DNA from: Paraburkholderia piptadeniae
GTDB taxonomy: Bacteria; Pseudomonadota; Gammaproteobacteria; Burkholderiales; Burkholderiaceae
Length of the DNA: 64,000 nucleotides
Reading direction: 5' to 3'
NCBI RefSeq assembly: GCF_900007165.1
Contig: NZ_CYGY02000024.1
Span: 185,476-249,475 of the forward strand
Shown: positions 27,931 to 38,216 of the stretch, piece after piece
How the letters are laid out: the number at the start of each line of letters is the position of its first letter
How positions within the stretch are numbered: position 1 is the stretch's first letter
Position numbers and translations under genes: made by a program
The notes under the pieces: model-generated
The model's database searches: none
What the model was told of the DNA's origin: nothing
The model's input: only the letters and a program-made list of their open reading frames with translations

Positions 27931-29367
27931 ATGTTGCAGAAGAGTTACCCGTACTACCTCGCGAACGTTGCGGTAGCCGCGAACACCGATCTCGAAGTCA
28001 CCGACAAGTTCAGCGGCGAAGTCGCGACGCGCGTCGCGCTCGCCGATGCGGCAGCGATCGACAAGGCCATCGGCCTCGCCGTCGCCGCGATGCCCGAGTT
28101 GCGCGCGTTTGCGCCGTTCAAGCGCCAGGCCGTGCTCGAACATTGCGTGAAGCGCTTTCGCGAGCGCTTCGACGAACTCGCGATGGCGCTGTGCATCGAG
28201 GCAGGCAAGCCGATCAACGATTCGCGCGGCGAAGTCACGCGCCTGATCGATACATTCAAGGTCGCGGCGGAAGAATCGGTGCGCATCGACGGCGAGATCG
28301 TCAACCTCGAAATCTCGCAGCGCGCGAAGGGCTATCACGCGTATGTGAAGCGCGTGCCCATCGGGCCGTGCTCGTTCATCTCGCCGTTCAACTTCCCGCT
28401 GAATCTCGCCGCGCACAAGGTCGCGCCCGCTCTGGCCGCCGGCGTGCCGTTCGTGCTGAAGCCGGCGAGCCGCACGCCGATCGGCGCGCTGATCATCGGC
28501 GAGGTGCTCGCGGAAACCGATCTGCCGAAGGGCGCGTTCTCGATCCTGCCCGCGCATCGCGACGGCGCCGATCTCTTCACCACCGACGAGCGCTTCAAGC
28601 TGCTGTCGTTCACGGGCTCGCCCGCCGTCGGCTGGGACCTGAAGGCGAAGGCGGGCAAGAAGAAGGTGATCCTCGAGCTGGGCGGCAACGCGGCCGCGAT
28701 CGTCGATGGCGATCAGCGCGACAAGCTCGATTACGTCGTCGACCGGCTCGCGTTCGGCGCGTTCTATCAGTCGGGGCAAAGCTGCATCGGCGTGCAGCGG
28801 ATTCTCGCGCATGCATCGCTGTACGACGCGCTGCGCGAGAAGCTGATCGCGAAGACAAAGTCGCTCAAGATGGGCGATCCGAAGGACGAAAAGACTTTCG
28901 TCGGGCCGATGATCTCCGAATCGGAATCGCGCCGGCTCGCGGGCTGGATGGACGGCGCGGTGAAGGCAGGCGCGAAGATCGTCGCGGGCGGCAAGGTGGA
29001 CGGCGCGATGTTCGAGGCGACGCTGCTCGAAAACGTCGGACGCGACACCGATCTGTACCGGAAGGAGGCGTTCGGGCCTGTCGCGATCCTCGAAAAGTTC
29101 GACGATTTCAAAAGCGCGCTCGCGACCGTCAACGACAGCGACTTCGGATTGCAGGCGGGCGTCTTCACCGATTCGCTCGCGCACGCGCATCAGGCGTGGG
29201 ACGAACTGGATGTGGGCGGTGTGGTCATCAACGATGTGCCGTCGTTCCGCGTCGACAACATGCCGTATGGCGGCGTCAAGGACTCGGGGCTCGGACGCGA
29301 GGGCATCCGCTACGCGATCGAGGACATGACGGAGCCGCGCCTGATGGTGATGCGCGAGACGTGGTGA
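27931..29367 (+). CDS. NAD(P)-dependent aldehyde dehydrogenase
   Basis: A 478-residue ALDH-superfamily enzyme. The catalytic cysteine is C285 (SGQSCIG), the general base E249 (LELGGNAA) and the oxyanion residue N154 (PFNFPLN). All are in place. AAGGAG lies eight bases before the ATG. It is the second gene of a pair with the ThDP enzyme upstream, which suggests that it oxidises an aldehyde made or released there. The sequence does not settle which aldehyde. Confidence 0.9.
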   Translation: MLQKSYPYYLANVAVAANTDLEVTDKFSGEVATRVALADAAAIDKAIGLAVAAMPELRAFAPFKRQAVLEHCVKRFRERFDELAMALCIEAGKPINDSRGEVTRLIDTFKVAAEESVRIDGEIVNLEISQRAKGYHAYVKRVPIGPCSFISPFNFPLNLAAHKVAPALAAGVPFVLKPASRTPIGALIIGEVLAETDLPKGAFSILPAHRDGADLFTTDERFKLLSFTGSPAVGWDLKAKAGKKKVILELGGNAAAIVDGDQRDKLDYVVDRLAFGAFYQSGQSCIGVQRILAHASLYDALREKLIAKTKSLKMGDPKDEKTFVGPMISESESRRLAGWMDGAVKAGAKIVAGGKVDGAMFEATLLENVGRDTDLYRKEAFGPVAILEKFDDFKSALATVNDSDFGLQAGVFTDSLAHAHQAWDELDVGGVVINDVPSFRVDNMPYGGVKDSGLGREGIRYAIEDMTEPRLMVMRETW

Positions 29368-29837
29368 GATTGGGAGAGCAAGGGCGGGGCGCTGGCCGAT
29401 GCGGCGGCGCGCCGGGTCATGCGCATGTCAGGCGGCTGTCACCGGATTGACTCGTTCGCCGTCTACGCTGCCCGCGTCGGATACGGGCCGTCCCCGCTCG
29501 ATACGGCCGTCGCGCCGGACGAAGGGGCGGCCGTCCCCAAGGCGACGCGGGCCGGTGTCGTGCAAGAACAGGTCGGAGGCCGAAGTGCTACAATACCGGC
29601 CTTTCCGGCGGATGTTTCCGTCGGCTGGAGCCGGCCGCATGCCTGCCGATTTCTGGCAATACCAGAGACCAGAGCGGATCTTGTGCGGGACGCCGTGGCT
29701 CCGCCTTCATCCTGATGCCCTCCGCGGCCCCGGCCGCTGCAGAAGAAGCTGCAAGAGAGTTTGAGCGGACGCCCGGGCGCCCGCCTTTGGCAACGCGCAA
29801 GCGGTTCCGCCCAAGCGCATTTTTAGCGAAAGCCACC
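29368..29837. other. Long leader region of the RhlE helicase gene
   Basis: About 470 bases. A TACAAT at 29589-29594 is the best -10, which would give an untranslated leader of some 240 bases. Within it, CCGG-rich stems (around 29597-29640) could fold. The in-frame opening at 29715 is Ala/Pro/Arg-rich and not helicase-like. Confidence 0.5.
29589..29594 (+). promoter_or_regulatory. Candidate -10 box for the helicase gene
   Basis: TACAAT matches the sigma-70 -10, but no clear -35 lies 16-18 bases upstream. The assignment therefore rests on one box only. Confidence 0.35.
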
Positions 29838-31295
29838 ATGTCCGACACAGCAACCACGCCCAGCACCGTGACCTTCGACCAGTTCGGTCTCCACGCCGAC
29901 ATCCTCAAAGCCATCGCGGAACAGGGGTACACGACGCCGACGCCGATCCAGGCCAAGGCGATCCCCGTCGTGCTGGACGGCCGGGACGTGATGGGCGCCG
30001 CGCAGACGGGCACAGGCAAGACGGCGGGCTTCTCGCTCCCGATCATCCAGCGCCTGCTGCCGCTCGCGAACACGAGCGCATCGCCGGCCCGTCACCCCGT
30101 TCGCGCGCTGATCCTCACGCCGACGCGCGAACTCGCCGACCAGGTCGCCGCGAACGTGCAGTCGTACGCGAAGCACACGGCGCTGCGCAGTGCCGTCGTG
30201 TTCGGCGGCGTCGACATGAACCCGCAATCGGCGGAACTGCGGCGCGGCGTCGAAATCCTGATTGCAACGCCAGGACGCCTGCTCGACCACGTGCAGCAGA
30301 AGACGGCCAATCTCGGCCAGGTGCAGATGCTCGTGCTCGACGAGGCGGACCGCATGCTCGACATGGGCTTCCTGCCCGACCTGCAGCGCATCCTCAACCT
30401 GTTGCCGAGCGAGCGCCAGACGCTGCTCTTCTCGGCGACTTTTTCGCCCGAAATCAAGAAGCTCGCGTCCACTTATCTGCGCAACCCGCAGACGATCGAA
30501 GTCGCGCGCAGCAACTCGACGGCGACCAACGTCACGCAGATCGTCTTCGAAGTGGCCGAGGGCGACAAGACGGGCGCGGTCGTGCAACTGATCCGCGAAC
30601 GCAGCCTCAAGCAGGTGATCGTGTTCTGCAACAGCAAGATCGGCGCGAGCCGTCTCGCGCGCCAGCTGGAGCGCGACGGCGTGGTGGCGACCGCGATTCA
30701 CGGCGACCGCACCCAAAGCGAACGGATGCAGGCGCTCGACGCGTTCAAGCGCGGCGAAATCGAAGCGCTGGTGGCGACGGATGTAGCGGCGCGCGGTCTC
30801 GACATCGCGGAACTGCCGGCCGTGATCAACTTCGATCTGCCGTTCAACGCCGAAGACTATGTGCACCGGATCGGCCGGACGGGCCGCGCGGGCGCATCGG
30901 GCGATGCGCTGTCGCTGTTCAGCCCGAACGAGCGCAAGCAGCTCGCCGACATCGAAAAGCTGATCAAGCGTCCGCTGGACGTGCAGCGTCTCGCCGTCGA
31001 CACGCCCGTGCGTCACCATCACGACGAGCGCGGCTCGCGGCGCGACCGCGACGACCGCGGCAGCCGCCGTCGCACGACGGGCGCGCACGAGCGTCCGTCG
31101 CATGGGGCGCATCATCGCCAGCAGCCCATCGACGATTTCTTCCTGAAGCCGTACGAGCCGTCGCCTTCGGCCGTGTCGGCTTCCGCCAAGCGCGAAGAGG
31201 CGCCCGCCGCGCCGCAGAAGCCCGCTTCGAAGCAGCCGCTCGCTGCGCTGCTGGGCGGTTTCGGAATGCCGCGCAAGACGACTTCTTCGAACTGA
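29838..31295 (+). CDS. rhlE: DEAD-box RNA helicase, RhlE type
   Basis: 485 residues. All core motifs are in order: Q motif (PTPIQ), AQTGTGKT, PTRELADQV, VLDEADRMLDMGF, FSATFS, then ARGLDI and HRIGRTGRAG in the second RecA domain. After about residue 385 there is a basic Arg/His/Asp-rich tail typical of RhlE, which binds RNA. RhlE helicases remodel rRNA and help mRNA decay, often in the cold. The start at 29838 is chosen because the family begins just before the Q-motif lead TFDQFGLHADILKAI. Confidence 0.92.
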   Translation: MSDTATTPSTVTFDQFGLHADILKAIAEQGYTTPTPIQAKAIPVVLDGRDVMGAAQTGTGKTAGFSLPIIQRLLPLANTSASPARHPVRALILTPTRELADQVAANVQSYAKHTALRSAVVFGGVDMNPQSAELRRGVEILIATPGRLLDHVQQKTANLGQVQMLVLDEADRMLDMGFLPDLQRILNLLPSERQTLLFSATFSPEIKKLASTYLRNPQTIEVARSNSTATNVTQIVFEVAEGDKTGAVVQLIRERSLKQVIVFCNSKIGASRLARQLERDGVVATAIHGDRTQSERMQALDAFKRGEIEALVATDVAARGLDIAELPAVINFDLPFNAEDYVHRIGRTGRAGASGDALSLFSPNERKQLADIEKLIKRPLDVQRLAVDTPVRHHHDERGSRRDRDDRGSRRRTTGAHERPSHGAHHRQQPIDDFFLKPYEPSPSAVSASAKREEAPAAPQKPASKQPLAALLGGFGMPRKTTSSN

Positions 31296-31342
31296 ATCGC
31301 TTGAACGCCAGCGGCGGCACGCTGAGCGGCGAGACTAGCTGA

Positions 31343-31370
31343 AAAACGGCGCCATTGCTGGCGCCGTTTT
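31343..31370. terminator. Bidirectional terminator, rhlE / gluQRS
   Basis: AAAACGGCGCCA-TTGC-TGGCGCCGTTTT is a perfect hairpin with A and T tracts, set between two converging genes. Confidence 0.88.
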
Positions 31371-31401
31371 CGTTTCTGTTCATCGCGCCGCGCTGGACGC
31401 T

Positions 31402-32283
31402 TCAGCGTTTCATGCGCTCGGACCACGCCCCGATTGCTTCCGCGTAAAACGCTTCTCGCGACAGCGCAGCCGTCCCGCTCAGCGTCAGCCCCAGATGCAA
31501 CGCCGCGTCGTTGAGTGCGACGAGTGGCCGGCTTGCGTCCAGCGCGAGCGCACCCGTCTGCTTGCTGAGCTTTTCTCCGTCGGCATTTGTGACGACGGGC
31601 ACGTGAAGATAAGAGGGCGTGGGCACGCCCATGCACTGTTGCAGATAAATCTGGCGCGCTGTCGAGTCGAGCAGGTCCGCGCCACGCACGACATGCGTGA
31701 TGCGCTGATCCACATCGTCGACGACGACGGCCAGTTGATACGCCCACTGATCGTCGGCCCGGCGCAAGACGAAATCGCCGACTTCCGTCGCGAGATTCTG
31801 CGTCTGCGGGCCTTGCCAGCGATCGTCGAAGGTCACGATGGCGGCATCGCCGTCGGGAACACGCAATCGCCATGCGCGCGCGGGCTTGCCGTTCAGGCCG
31901 TTGCGGCAGGTGCCGGGATACGCGAGCGTCGTATGGCGCGCATGCGCATGCACAAGCGAATCGGCGATCTCCTTGCGCGTGCAGCCGCACGGATAAACGA
32001 GCCCCGTCGATCGCAGGCGCTCGAATTCCTGCTGATACAGCGACATGCGCCGGCTTTGCCAGGCGGGCGGCTCGTCGGCCACCATGCCGAAGCGCGCAAG
32101 GGTTTCGACAATATCTTCTGCCGCGCCGGGGACGGTGCGCGGACCGTCGATGTCTTCGATCCGCACGAGCCACGTACCGCGATGCGCGCGCGCATCGAGC
32201 CAGCTTGCGAGCGCGCTGACCAGCGAACCGAAATGCAGCGGGCCGGTCGGCGAGGGGGCGAAACGTCCGCGATAGGTCGTCAT
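31402..32283 (-). CDS. gluQ: Glutamyl-Q tRNA(Asp) synthetase
   Basis: A 293-residue paralogue of the GluRS catalytic core that attaches glutamate to the queuosine base of tRNA(Asp). The HIGH-like motif is [16 protein letters not shown], the KMSKS-like motif is KLSKQ. A zinc-site pattern (YPCGCTRKE ... YPGTCR) is present. The anticodon-binding domain of true GluRS is absent, as expected for GluQRS. It precedes nothing on its strand and is 40 bases from TrhO upstream, so the two may be one transcript. Confidence 0.92.
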   Translation of the reverse strand: MTTYRGRFAPSPTGPLHFGSLVSALASWLDARAHRGTWLVRIEDIDGPRTVPGAAEDIVETLARFGMVADEPPAWQSRRMSLYQQEFERLRSTGLVYPCGCTRKEIADSLVHAHARHTTLAYPGTCRNGLNGKPARAWRLRVPDGDAAIVTFDDRWQGPQTQNLATEVGDFVLRRADDQWAYQLAVVVDDVDQRITHVVRGADLLDSTARQIYLQQCMGVPTPSYLHVPVVTNADGEKLSKQTGALALDASRPLVALNDAALHLGLTLSGTAALSREAFYAEAIGAWSERMKR

Positions 32284-32323
32284 GCTGCGAACGTCAGCAT
32301 TGGACCATCCGTGATCGTGCGCG

Positions 32324-33196
32324 TTACGCGGCGCGCGCCGCGCTGGCGTGTTGCGCTTGCGGATGGCAGGCGGCGCAGGTCTTGCCCGGCACGTAGAACG
32401 GCGACTTCTGGTCTTCCGGCGTGACGACGGCGCGGCAGCCGAAGCACTGCACGGTGGCCGTCGGCTGCAGATTCGGATCGAGCGAGGTGCGATAGTCGAA
32501 CACGAAGCACTCGCCGTTGTAGTGCGCGCCGCCCACTTCCTCGAAGTACTTCAGAATGCCGCCTTCCAGCTGGTAGACGTTTTCGATGCCGACATCCTTC
32601 ATGTGGATCGCCGCCTTCTCGCAGCGAATGCCGCCCGTGCAGAACGACACGACCGTCTTGCCTTCGAGGTCCGTGCGGTTCTGCTCGATCACGTCCGGAA
32701 ACTGGCTGAACTTCGTGATGCGGTAATCGAGCGCGTTGTCGAACGTGCCGACATCGACTTCGAACGCGTTGCGCGTGTCGAGCATCACGACGGGGCGGCC
32801 TGCGTCGTCGTGACCGCGGTCGAGCCACATCTTGAGCGTGCGCGCATCGACGGCGGGCGCGCGGCCCAGTTCCGGCTTGATGGCCGGCTTCTTCATCGTG
32901 ATGATTTCGCGCTTGAGCTTGACGAGCATGCGTCGGAACGGCTGCTTCTCCGACAGGCTTTCCTTGAACTGAAGCTCCGCGAATTTGCCCTCGAACAGAG
33001 GATCGCGACGGATGTAGTCGATGAACTCGCGCACTTGCGGGATTTCACCGGCGATAAACAGGTTGATGCCTTCCGGTGCGAGCAGGATCGTGCCGCGCAA
33101 GCCGAGTTCGTTGCAACGGGCGGTGACGAGCGGCCGCCATTCGACGGTCTTGTCGAGCGTCGAGAACTGGTAGGCCGAGAGATTCAGAATATTCAT
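32324..33196 (-). CDS. trhO: tRNA uridine(34) hydroxylase, TrhO family
   Basis: 290 residues. An N-terminal ferredoxin-like domain precedes a rhodanese domain with the active-site loop [13 protein letters not shown]-terminal cysteine cluster (CFGCR ... CAACHP) probably binds zinc. TrhO makes 5-hydroxyuridine at the wobble position of tRNA using oxygen. With GluQRS downstream, this gives a small tRNA wobble-modification unit. Length and motifs match YceA-type proteins. Confidence 0.9.
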   Translation of the reverse strand: MNILNLSAYQFSTLDKTVEWRPLVTARCNELGLRGTILLAPEGINLFIAGEIPQVREFIDYIRRDPLFEGKFAELQFKESLSEKQPFRRMLVKLKREIITMKKPAIKPELGRAPAVDARTLKMWLDRGHDDAGRPVVMLDTRNAFEVDVGTFDNALDYRITKFSQFPDVIEQNRTDLEGKTVVSFCTGGIRCEKAAIHMKDVGIENVYQLEGGILKYFEEVGGAHYNGECFVFDYRTSLDPNLQPTATVQCFGCRAVVTPEDQKSPFYVPGKTCAACHPQAQHASAARAA

Positions 33197-33478
33197 GCTG
33201 GTCCAGCGATAAAGCGCCGTGCCCCGGCGCGCATCGATGGCGGGCGCAGCACGTGTACGGCAGGGAAATGGTTCGAGCCCGTATTATCCCTCATCCTGCG
33301 GATCGCTTCGCAATCTGCCCGTCGGCATATTGACTTGCGCGCGAATAGCCCAAATGGCCGACCCCAATGCGCGCGCATCGCCGCCGTAAATGCCTCGCGT
33401 GCGAGCCCGCCTGGCCGGATGGCCAACGGGCTGGTTCAGGGCCGTTTTGCGGAAAATTTTCGGGAGGGCGGGGTTACA

Positions 33479-36400
33479 ATGTCGCCCATGTCAGATCCCC
33501 GCTTCGTCCATCTCCGCGTTCACTCCGAATTCTCGATTGCCGATGGCATCGTGCGTCTCGACGACGTCGTCGTCGCCGCTGCCAAAGACGGTCAGGGCGC
33601 GCTCGCGCTCACCGATCTCGGCAACGCATTCGGTCTCGTCCGTTTTTACAAGGAAGCTCGTGACAAAGGGGTCAAACCCATTGCGGGCTGCGATGTCTGG
33701 ATCACGAATCCCGACGACCGAGACAAGCCTTCGCGTCTTCTGCTGCTGGTCAAGAACAAGACCGGATATCTGAATCTGTGCGAACTGCTGTCGAAGGCGT
33801 GGCTCACGAACCAGTATCGCGGACGTGCGGAAGTCGAGGCAGCGTGGCTCGAAAGCGGCCTCGCCGAGGGACTGCTTGCGCTGTCGGGCGCGCAGCACGG
33901 CGACGTGGGCATTGCGCTCGCAGCGGGCAACGAGGAAGCCGCAAAGCGCAATGCATCGCGTTGGGCGAAAGTCTTTCCGAACGGGTTCTACATCGAACTG
34001 CAACGCAGCGGGCAGCCGGGCGCCGAAACGTACGTGCAGCAGGCGGTCGCACTGGCCGCTTCGCTGAAGCTGCCTGTCGTCGCGACGCATCCGTTGCAGT
34101 TCATGACGTCCGACGATTTCACCGCGCACGAAGCGCGCGTGTGCATTTCCGAGGGCGACATTCTTGCGAATCCGCGTCGCCAGAAGCGCTTTACGACGGA
34201 CCAGTATTTCCGCACGCAAGACGAGATGGGCACGATGTTCGCGGACATTCCGTCCGCGCTCGCGAACACTGTCGAAATCGCGAAGCGCTGCAACCTCACG
34301 CTTGAGCTCGGCAAGCCGAAGCTGCCGCTCTTTCCGACGCCCGACGGCATGTCGCTCGACGACTATCTGGTGCAGTTGTCGAAGGAAGGGCTTGAGAAGC
34401 GTCTCGAGCAGCTGTACCCCGATCAGGCCGAACGCGACGCGCAGCGCGAAACGTACTACGCGCGTCTCGATTTCGAATGCGGCACGATCATCAAGATGGG
34501 CTTCCCCGGTTACTTCCTGATCGTCGCGGACTTCATCAACTGGGCGAAAAACAATGGCGTGCCCGTGGGGCCGGGCCGGGGCTCGGGCGCGGGCTCGCTC
34601 GTCGCGTACGCGCTCGGCATCACCGACCTCGATCCGCTGCGCTACAACCTGCTGTTCGAACGTTTTCTGAATCCGGAGCGGGTGTCGATGCCCGACTTCG
34701 ACATCGACTTCTGCCAGCACGGCCGCGATCGCGTGATCCAGTACGTGAAGGAGAAGTACGGTGCGGACGCCGTGTCGCAGATCGCGACGTTCGGCACGAT
34801 GGCCGCAAAGGCGGCCGTGCGCGATATCGGCCGCGTGCTCGATCTCGGCTACATGTTCACCGACGGCGTCGCGAAGCTGATTCCGTTCAAGCCGGGCAAG
34901 CACGTGACCATCGCCGACGCGATGAAGGAAGAGCCGCTGCTCCAGGAGCGCTTCGACAACGAAGATGAAGTGCATCAGCTGCTCGAACTCGCGCAGCGCG
35001 TGGAAGGCCTGACGCGTAACGTCGGCATGCACGCGGGCGGCGTGCTGATCGCGCCCGGCAAGCTGACCGACTTCTGTCCGCTCTATACGCAGGGCGACGA
35101 AAGCGGCGTCGTGAGCCAGTACGACAAGGACGACGTCGAAGCCGTCGGCCTCGTGAAGTTCGACTTTCTGGGTCTGACCACGCTGACGATTCTCGACTGG
35201 GCCGAGCGCTACATTCGGCGCCTCGATCCGTCGAAGGAGAACTGGTCGCTCTCGCAAGTGCCGCTCGACGATCCCGCGTCGTTCTCGATCCTCAAGAAAG
35301 CGAATACCGTCGCCGTGTTCCAGCTGGAAAGCCGCGGCATGCAGGGCATGTTGAAGGACGCGCAGCCCGACCGCTTCGAGGACATCATCGCGCTCGTCGC
35401 GTTGTACCGTCCGGGTCCGATGGATCTGATTCCGAGCTTCTGCGCGCGCAAGCACGGACGCGAGACAGTGGAGTATCCGGACCCGCGCGTCGAGCCTGTT
35501 CTGAAAGAGACCTACGGCATCATGGTCTACCAGGAGCAGGTGATGCAGATGGCGCAGATCATCGGCGGCTATTCGCTGGGCGGCGCCGACCTGCTGCGCC
35601 GCGCGATGGGCAAGAAGAAGCCCGAGGAAATGGCGAAGCATCGCGAGATCTTCGCCGAGGGCGCCGCGACGAACGGCCTCACGCGCGAGAAGTCGGACGA
35701 GATCTTCGACCTGATGGAGAAGTTCGCGGGCTACGGCTTCAACAAGTCGCACGCTGCGGCCTACGCGCTGCTCGCGTACTACACCGCGTGGCTCAAGGCG
35801 CATCATCCCGCCGAATTCATGGCGGCCAACATGTCGCTCGCGATGGACGACACGGACAAGGTCAAGATCCTGTTCGAAGACTGCCTCGCGAACAAGATGG
35901 CCGTGTTGCCGCCGGACATCAATCTGTCAGCGTATCGCTTCGAGCCGGTTGCCGAAAGCGATGGCAAGCGCTCGCGCACGATCCGCTATGGCCTTGGCGC
36001 GATCAAGGGCAGCGGCCAGAACGCAATCGAAGAAATCCTGCGCGCGCGCGAAGACGGTCCGTTCGTCGATCTCTTCGATTTCTGCAACCGTATCGATCGC
36101 CGCATCGTCAACCGCCGCACGATCGAGGCGCTGATTCGCGCGGGCGCGTTCGATTCACTGCACCCGAACCGCGCGCAACTGCTCGCGTCGGTGTCGCTCG
36201 CGATGGAAGCCGCCGATCAGGCGAGCGCCAACGCGATGCAGGCGGGTCTGTTCGACATGGGCGATGCGCCGTCGCAAGGCCACGAGCTCGTCGACGAGCC
36301 GGTGTGGCCGGACAAGCGCCGCCTGCAGGAAGAAAAGACGGCGCTCGGCTTCTATCTGTCGGGCCATCTGTTCGACGCGTACAAGGACGAAGTGCGCCGC

Positions 36401-37057
36401 TTCGTGCGGCAGAAGATCGGCGAGCTGAAGGAAGGGCGCGACAAGCTGGTGGCGGGCGTGATCGTCTCGCTGCGCACGCAGATGACCCAGCGCGGCAAGA
36501 TGTTGATCGCGTTGCTCGACGACGGCACGGGCCAGTGCGAAGTGACCGTCTTCAACGAGCAGTTCGAGGCGCACAAGCAGCTCTTCAAGGAGGACGAACT
36601 GCTCGTCGTGCAGGGCCAGGCGCGCAACGACGCGTTCACGGGCGGCATCCGTTTCACCGTCGATACGCCGATGGATCTGGGCCGCGCACGCACGCGCTAT
36701 GCGCAGGCGGTGAAGGTGCGGATGAACGGCAACGCGGACGCCCATGCGCTGCGGCGTGTGCTCGAAGCGCATTGCGCGAAGCCGGAAGATGCCGAAAGCG
36801 CAGCGCCCGCTGCCGCGCCGAGCCGCGGCGGCCGTGGCGGTCAGTATGGGCAGAACGGTCAAGGTGCTGACATGGGCCGTGGCCAGCGCCCGTCCGCGCC
36901 GATGCCGAACGGTCTCGCCGTGCAGATCGTCTATCGCAGCGACAACGCGGAAGGCGAGGTGCGGCTCGGCGATGCATGGCGCGTGAAGCCGACGGACGAA
37001 TTGCTCGCCGCGTTGCGCAACGAGTTTTCAGGCAGCGCAATCGAGATCGTGTACTGA
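33479..37057 (+). CDS. dnaE: DNA polymerase III alpha subunit
   Basis: 1192 residues from the ATG at 33479 (or 1189 from 33488). An N-terminal PHP domain (FVHLRVHSEFSIADG) is followed by the C-family polymerase with catalytic aspartates in PDFDIDF (about residues 405-411), the GPGRGSGAGSLVAYALGI motif, tandem HhH and the OB domain near VIVSLRTQMTQRG. The C-terminal part has a short Gly/Gln-rich spacer near 1115-1130. This is the replicative polymerase (DnaE1). GGAGG lies 11 bases before the first ATG; a TACAAT overlaps that codon, so the start is not certain. Confidence 0.95.
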   Translation: MSPMSDPRFVHLRVHSEFSIADGIVRLDDVVVAAAKDGQGALALTDLGNAFGLVRFYKEARDKGVKPIAGCDVWITNPDDRDKPSRLLLLVKNKTGYLNLCELLSKAWLTNQYRGRAEVEAAWLESGLAEGLLALSGAQHGDVGIALAAGNEEAAKRNASRWAKVFPNGFYIELQRSGQPGAETYVQQAVALAASLKLPVVATHPLQFMTSDDFTAHEARVCISEGDILANPRRQKRFTTDQYFRTQDEMGTMFADIPSALANTVEIAKRCNLTLELGKPKLPLFPTPDGMSLDDYLVQLSKEGLEKRLEQLYPDQAERDAQRETYYARLDFECGTIIKMGFPGYFLIVADFINWAKNNGVPVGPGRGSGAGSLVAYALGITDLDPLRYNLLFERFLNPERVSMPDFDIDFCQHGRDRVIQYVKEKYGADAVSQIATFGTMAAKAAVRDIGRVLDLGYMFTDGVAKLIPFKPGKHVTIADAMKEEPLLQERFDNEDEVHQLLELAQRVEGLTRNVGMHAGGVLIAPGKLTDFCPLYTQGDESGVVSQYDKDDVEAVGLVKFDFLGLTTLTILDWAERYIRRLDPSKENWSLSQVPLDDPASFSILKKANTVAVFQLESRGMQGMLKDAQPDRFEDIIALVALYRPGPMDLIPSFCARKHGRETVEYPDPRVEPVLKETYGIMVYQEQVMQMAQIIGGYSLGGADLLRRAMGKKKPEEMAKHREIFAEGAATNGLTREKSDEIFDLMEKFAGYGFNKSHAAAYALLAYYTAWLKAHHPAEFMAANMSLAMDDTDKVKILFEDCLANKMAVLPPDINLSAYRFEPVAESDGKRSRTIRYGLGAIKGSGQNAIEEILRAREDGPFVDLFDFCNRIDRRIVNRRTIEALIRAGAFDSLHPNRAQLLASVSLAMEAADQASANAMQAGLFDMGDAPSQGHELVDEPVWPDKRRLQEEKTALGFYLSGHLFDAYKDEVRRFVRQKIGELKEGRDKLVAGVIVSLRTQMTQRGKMLIALLDDGTGQCEVTVFNEQFEAHKQLFKEDELLVVQGQARNDAFTGGIRFTVDTPMDLGRARTRYAQAVKVRMNGNADAHALRRVLEAHCAKPEDAESAAPAAAPSRGGRGGQYGQNGQGADMGRGQRPSAPMPNGLAVQIVYRSDNAEGEVRLGDAWRVKPTDELLAALRNEFSGSAIEIVY

Positions 37058-37125
37058 TCGATCGGCAGATCGATCGGGTGATCGAACGAGAGAGGCCGGC
37101 TCGCGTGGGCGGGCCTCGGCTTCGT

Positions 37126-37893
37126 TCACCGGCCCGACGCGTCCTTGCGCCCCAACTGCGCGAGCTTCACGAACCGGTAGTACACGGTTTCCGCATTGAA
37201 CATCGCGATCATGAAGCCCGCGCGTCCATCGAGAAACCCGCGCCGCAGCAGGTACGTCCGCACGAACGCCCACGCGCCTCTTGCGACGGCCTTGCCGAAG
37301 CTGCCGCGCTGGCCAGCCGCGTGACGCTGCTGCGCGCCCAGCGTCGAATACGCGTCGAGCTTGCGCAACACCGTCTCAAGGTCCTCGTACGAGTGATGCA
37401 GCAGCTTGCCTTCGAGGCGCTTGGCGGGCGTGTCGAACACGAGCCGCTCGTGCACGAGATCGTCGGAAAAGCGCGCGGCGCCGCGTTTGAAGAGGCGCGG
37501 AATCCAGTCCGGATACCAGCCGCTGTGGCGCACCCAGTGGCCGCAAAACGCCGACAGCCGGTCGATCGCGTAGACATCCGCGGCGGGCGCGGCGAGCGCG
37601 CTCGCGATCGAGACGGCCAGTTCGGGCGTCACGATTTCGTCGGCGTCGATCGACAGGACCCACGTCGTGTCGAGCGCGTCCAACGCGCGGTTCTTCTGCG
37701 GGCCGAAACCCGGCCAGTCGGCGTGCGTGAGCACGCGGGCGCGATGCGCGCGGGCGATCTCGACGGTGCCGTCGGTGCTGCCGCTGTCGACGACGACGAT
37801 CTCGTCGGCGAACGCGACGGCCCGCAGGCATTCGTCGAGCCTGCGCGCGGCATTCTTCGTGATGATGGCGACGCCGAGCGTGGGTTGTGTCAT
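37126..37893 (-). CDS. Glycosyltransferase family 2, LPS core type
   Basis: A 255-residue GT-A enzyme. The nucleotide-sugar region has [11 protein letters not shown] (about 34-43) and the DxD motif D83-A-D85. The C-terminal part ([20 protein letters not shown] ... [19 protein letters not shown]) is that of WaaE/LgtF-type beta-glucosyltransferases acting on the inner core heptose. It faces away from msbA in an LPS gene block, which supports a core role. The frame continues upstream to 38232 but those residues are not GT2-like. Confidence 0.85.
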   Translation of the reverse strand: MTQPTLGVAIITKNAARRLDECLRAVAFADEIVVVDSGSTDGTVEIARAHRARVLTHADWPGFGPQKNRALDALDTTWVLSIDADEIVTPELAVSIASALAAPAADVYAIDRLSAFCGHWVRHSGWYPDWIPRLFKRGAARFSDDLVHERLVFDTPAKRLEGKLLHHSYEDLETVLRKLDAYSTLGAQQRHAAGQRGSFGKAVARGAWAFVRTYLLRRGFLDGRAGFMIAMFNAETVYYRFVKLAQLGRKDASGR

Positions 37894-38216
37894 GCGAGTC
37901 GAAAGCGGGAGGGAGGGCGCACGGCGCACGCGGTCTGCTGCTGAAGCGCCGCCGGGGCCCAGCGAAAGTTGCGCAAGTATACACAGCACGGCGCACGCCA
38001 CAGCCCGTGTGCCCGAAAAGACCCGCCGCAAGCAAGACGAGGCGCGAAACCCGCTTGCCTGGCCAATCCGCCAATGCGGGCTTTTACCGGTCATTTGGCC
38101 GACCCCGGGATAGCAACCCGGACGGTTTACAATGTCGCATTTGCAAATCCGCCCGAGGGGCGGTTGATGGACGCTGCGGGACGCCGCGAAGCGCGTCCGC
38201 ATTTCCAGAGGATCTC
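37894..38216. other. Divergent intergenic region, GT2 / msbA
   Basis: About 320 bases. A short hairpin (CCGGG-ATAGCAA-CCCGG, 38105-38121) lies just before a TACAAT -10 (38128-38133) that probably serves msbA, with a leader of about 80 bases. No -35 is obvious. I saw no small gene. Confidence 0.5.

Noticed and set aside
33491..35806. 771-codon frame opposite dnaE
   Set aside because: Same cause. dnaE motifs are complete on the plus strand.
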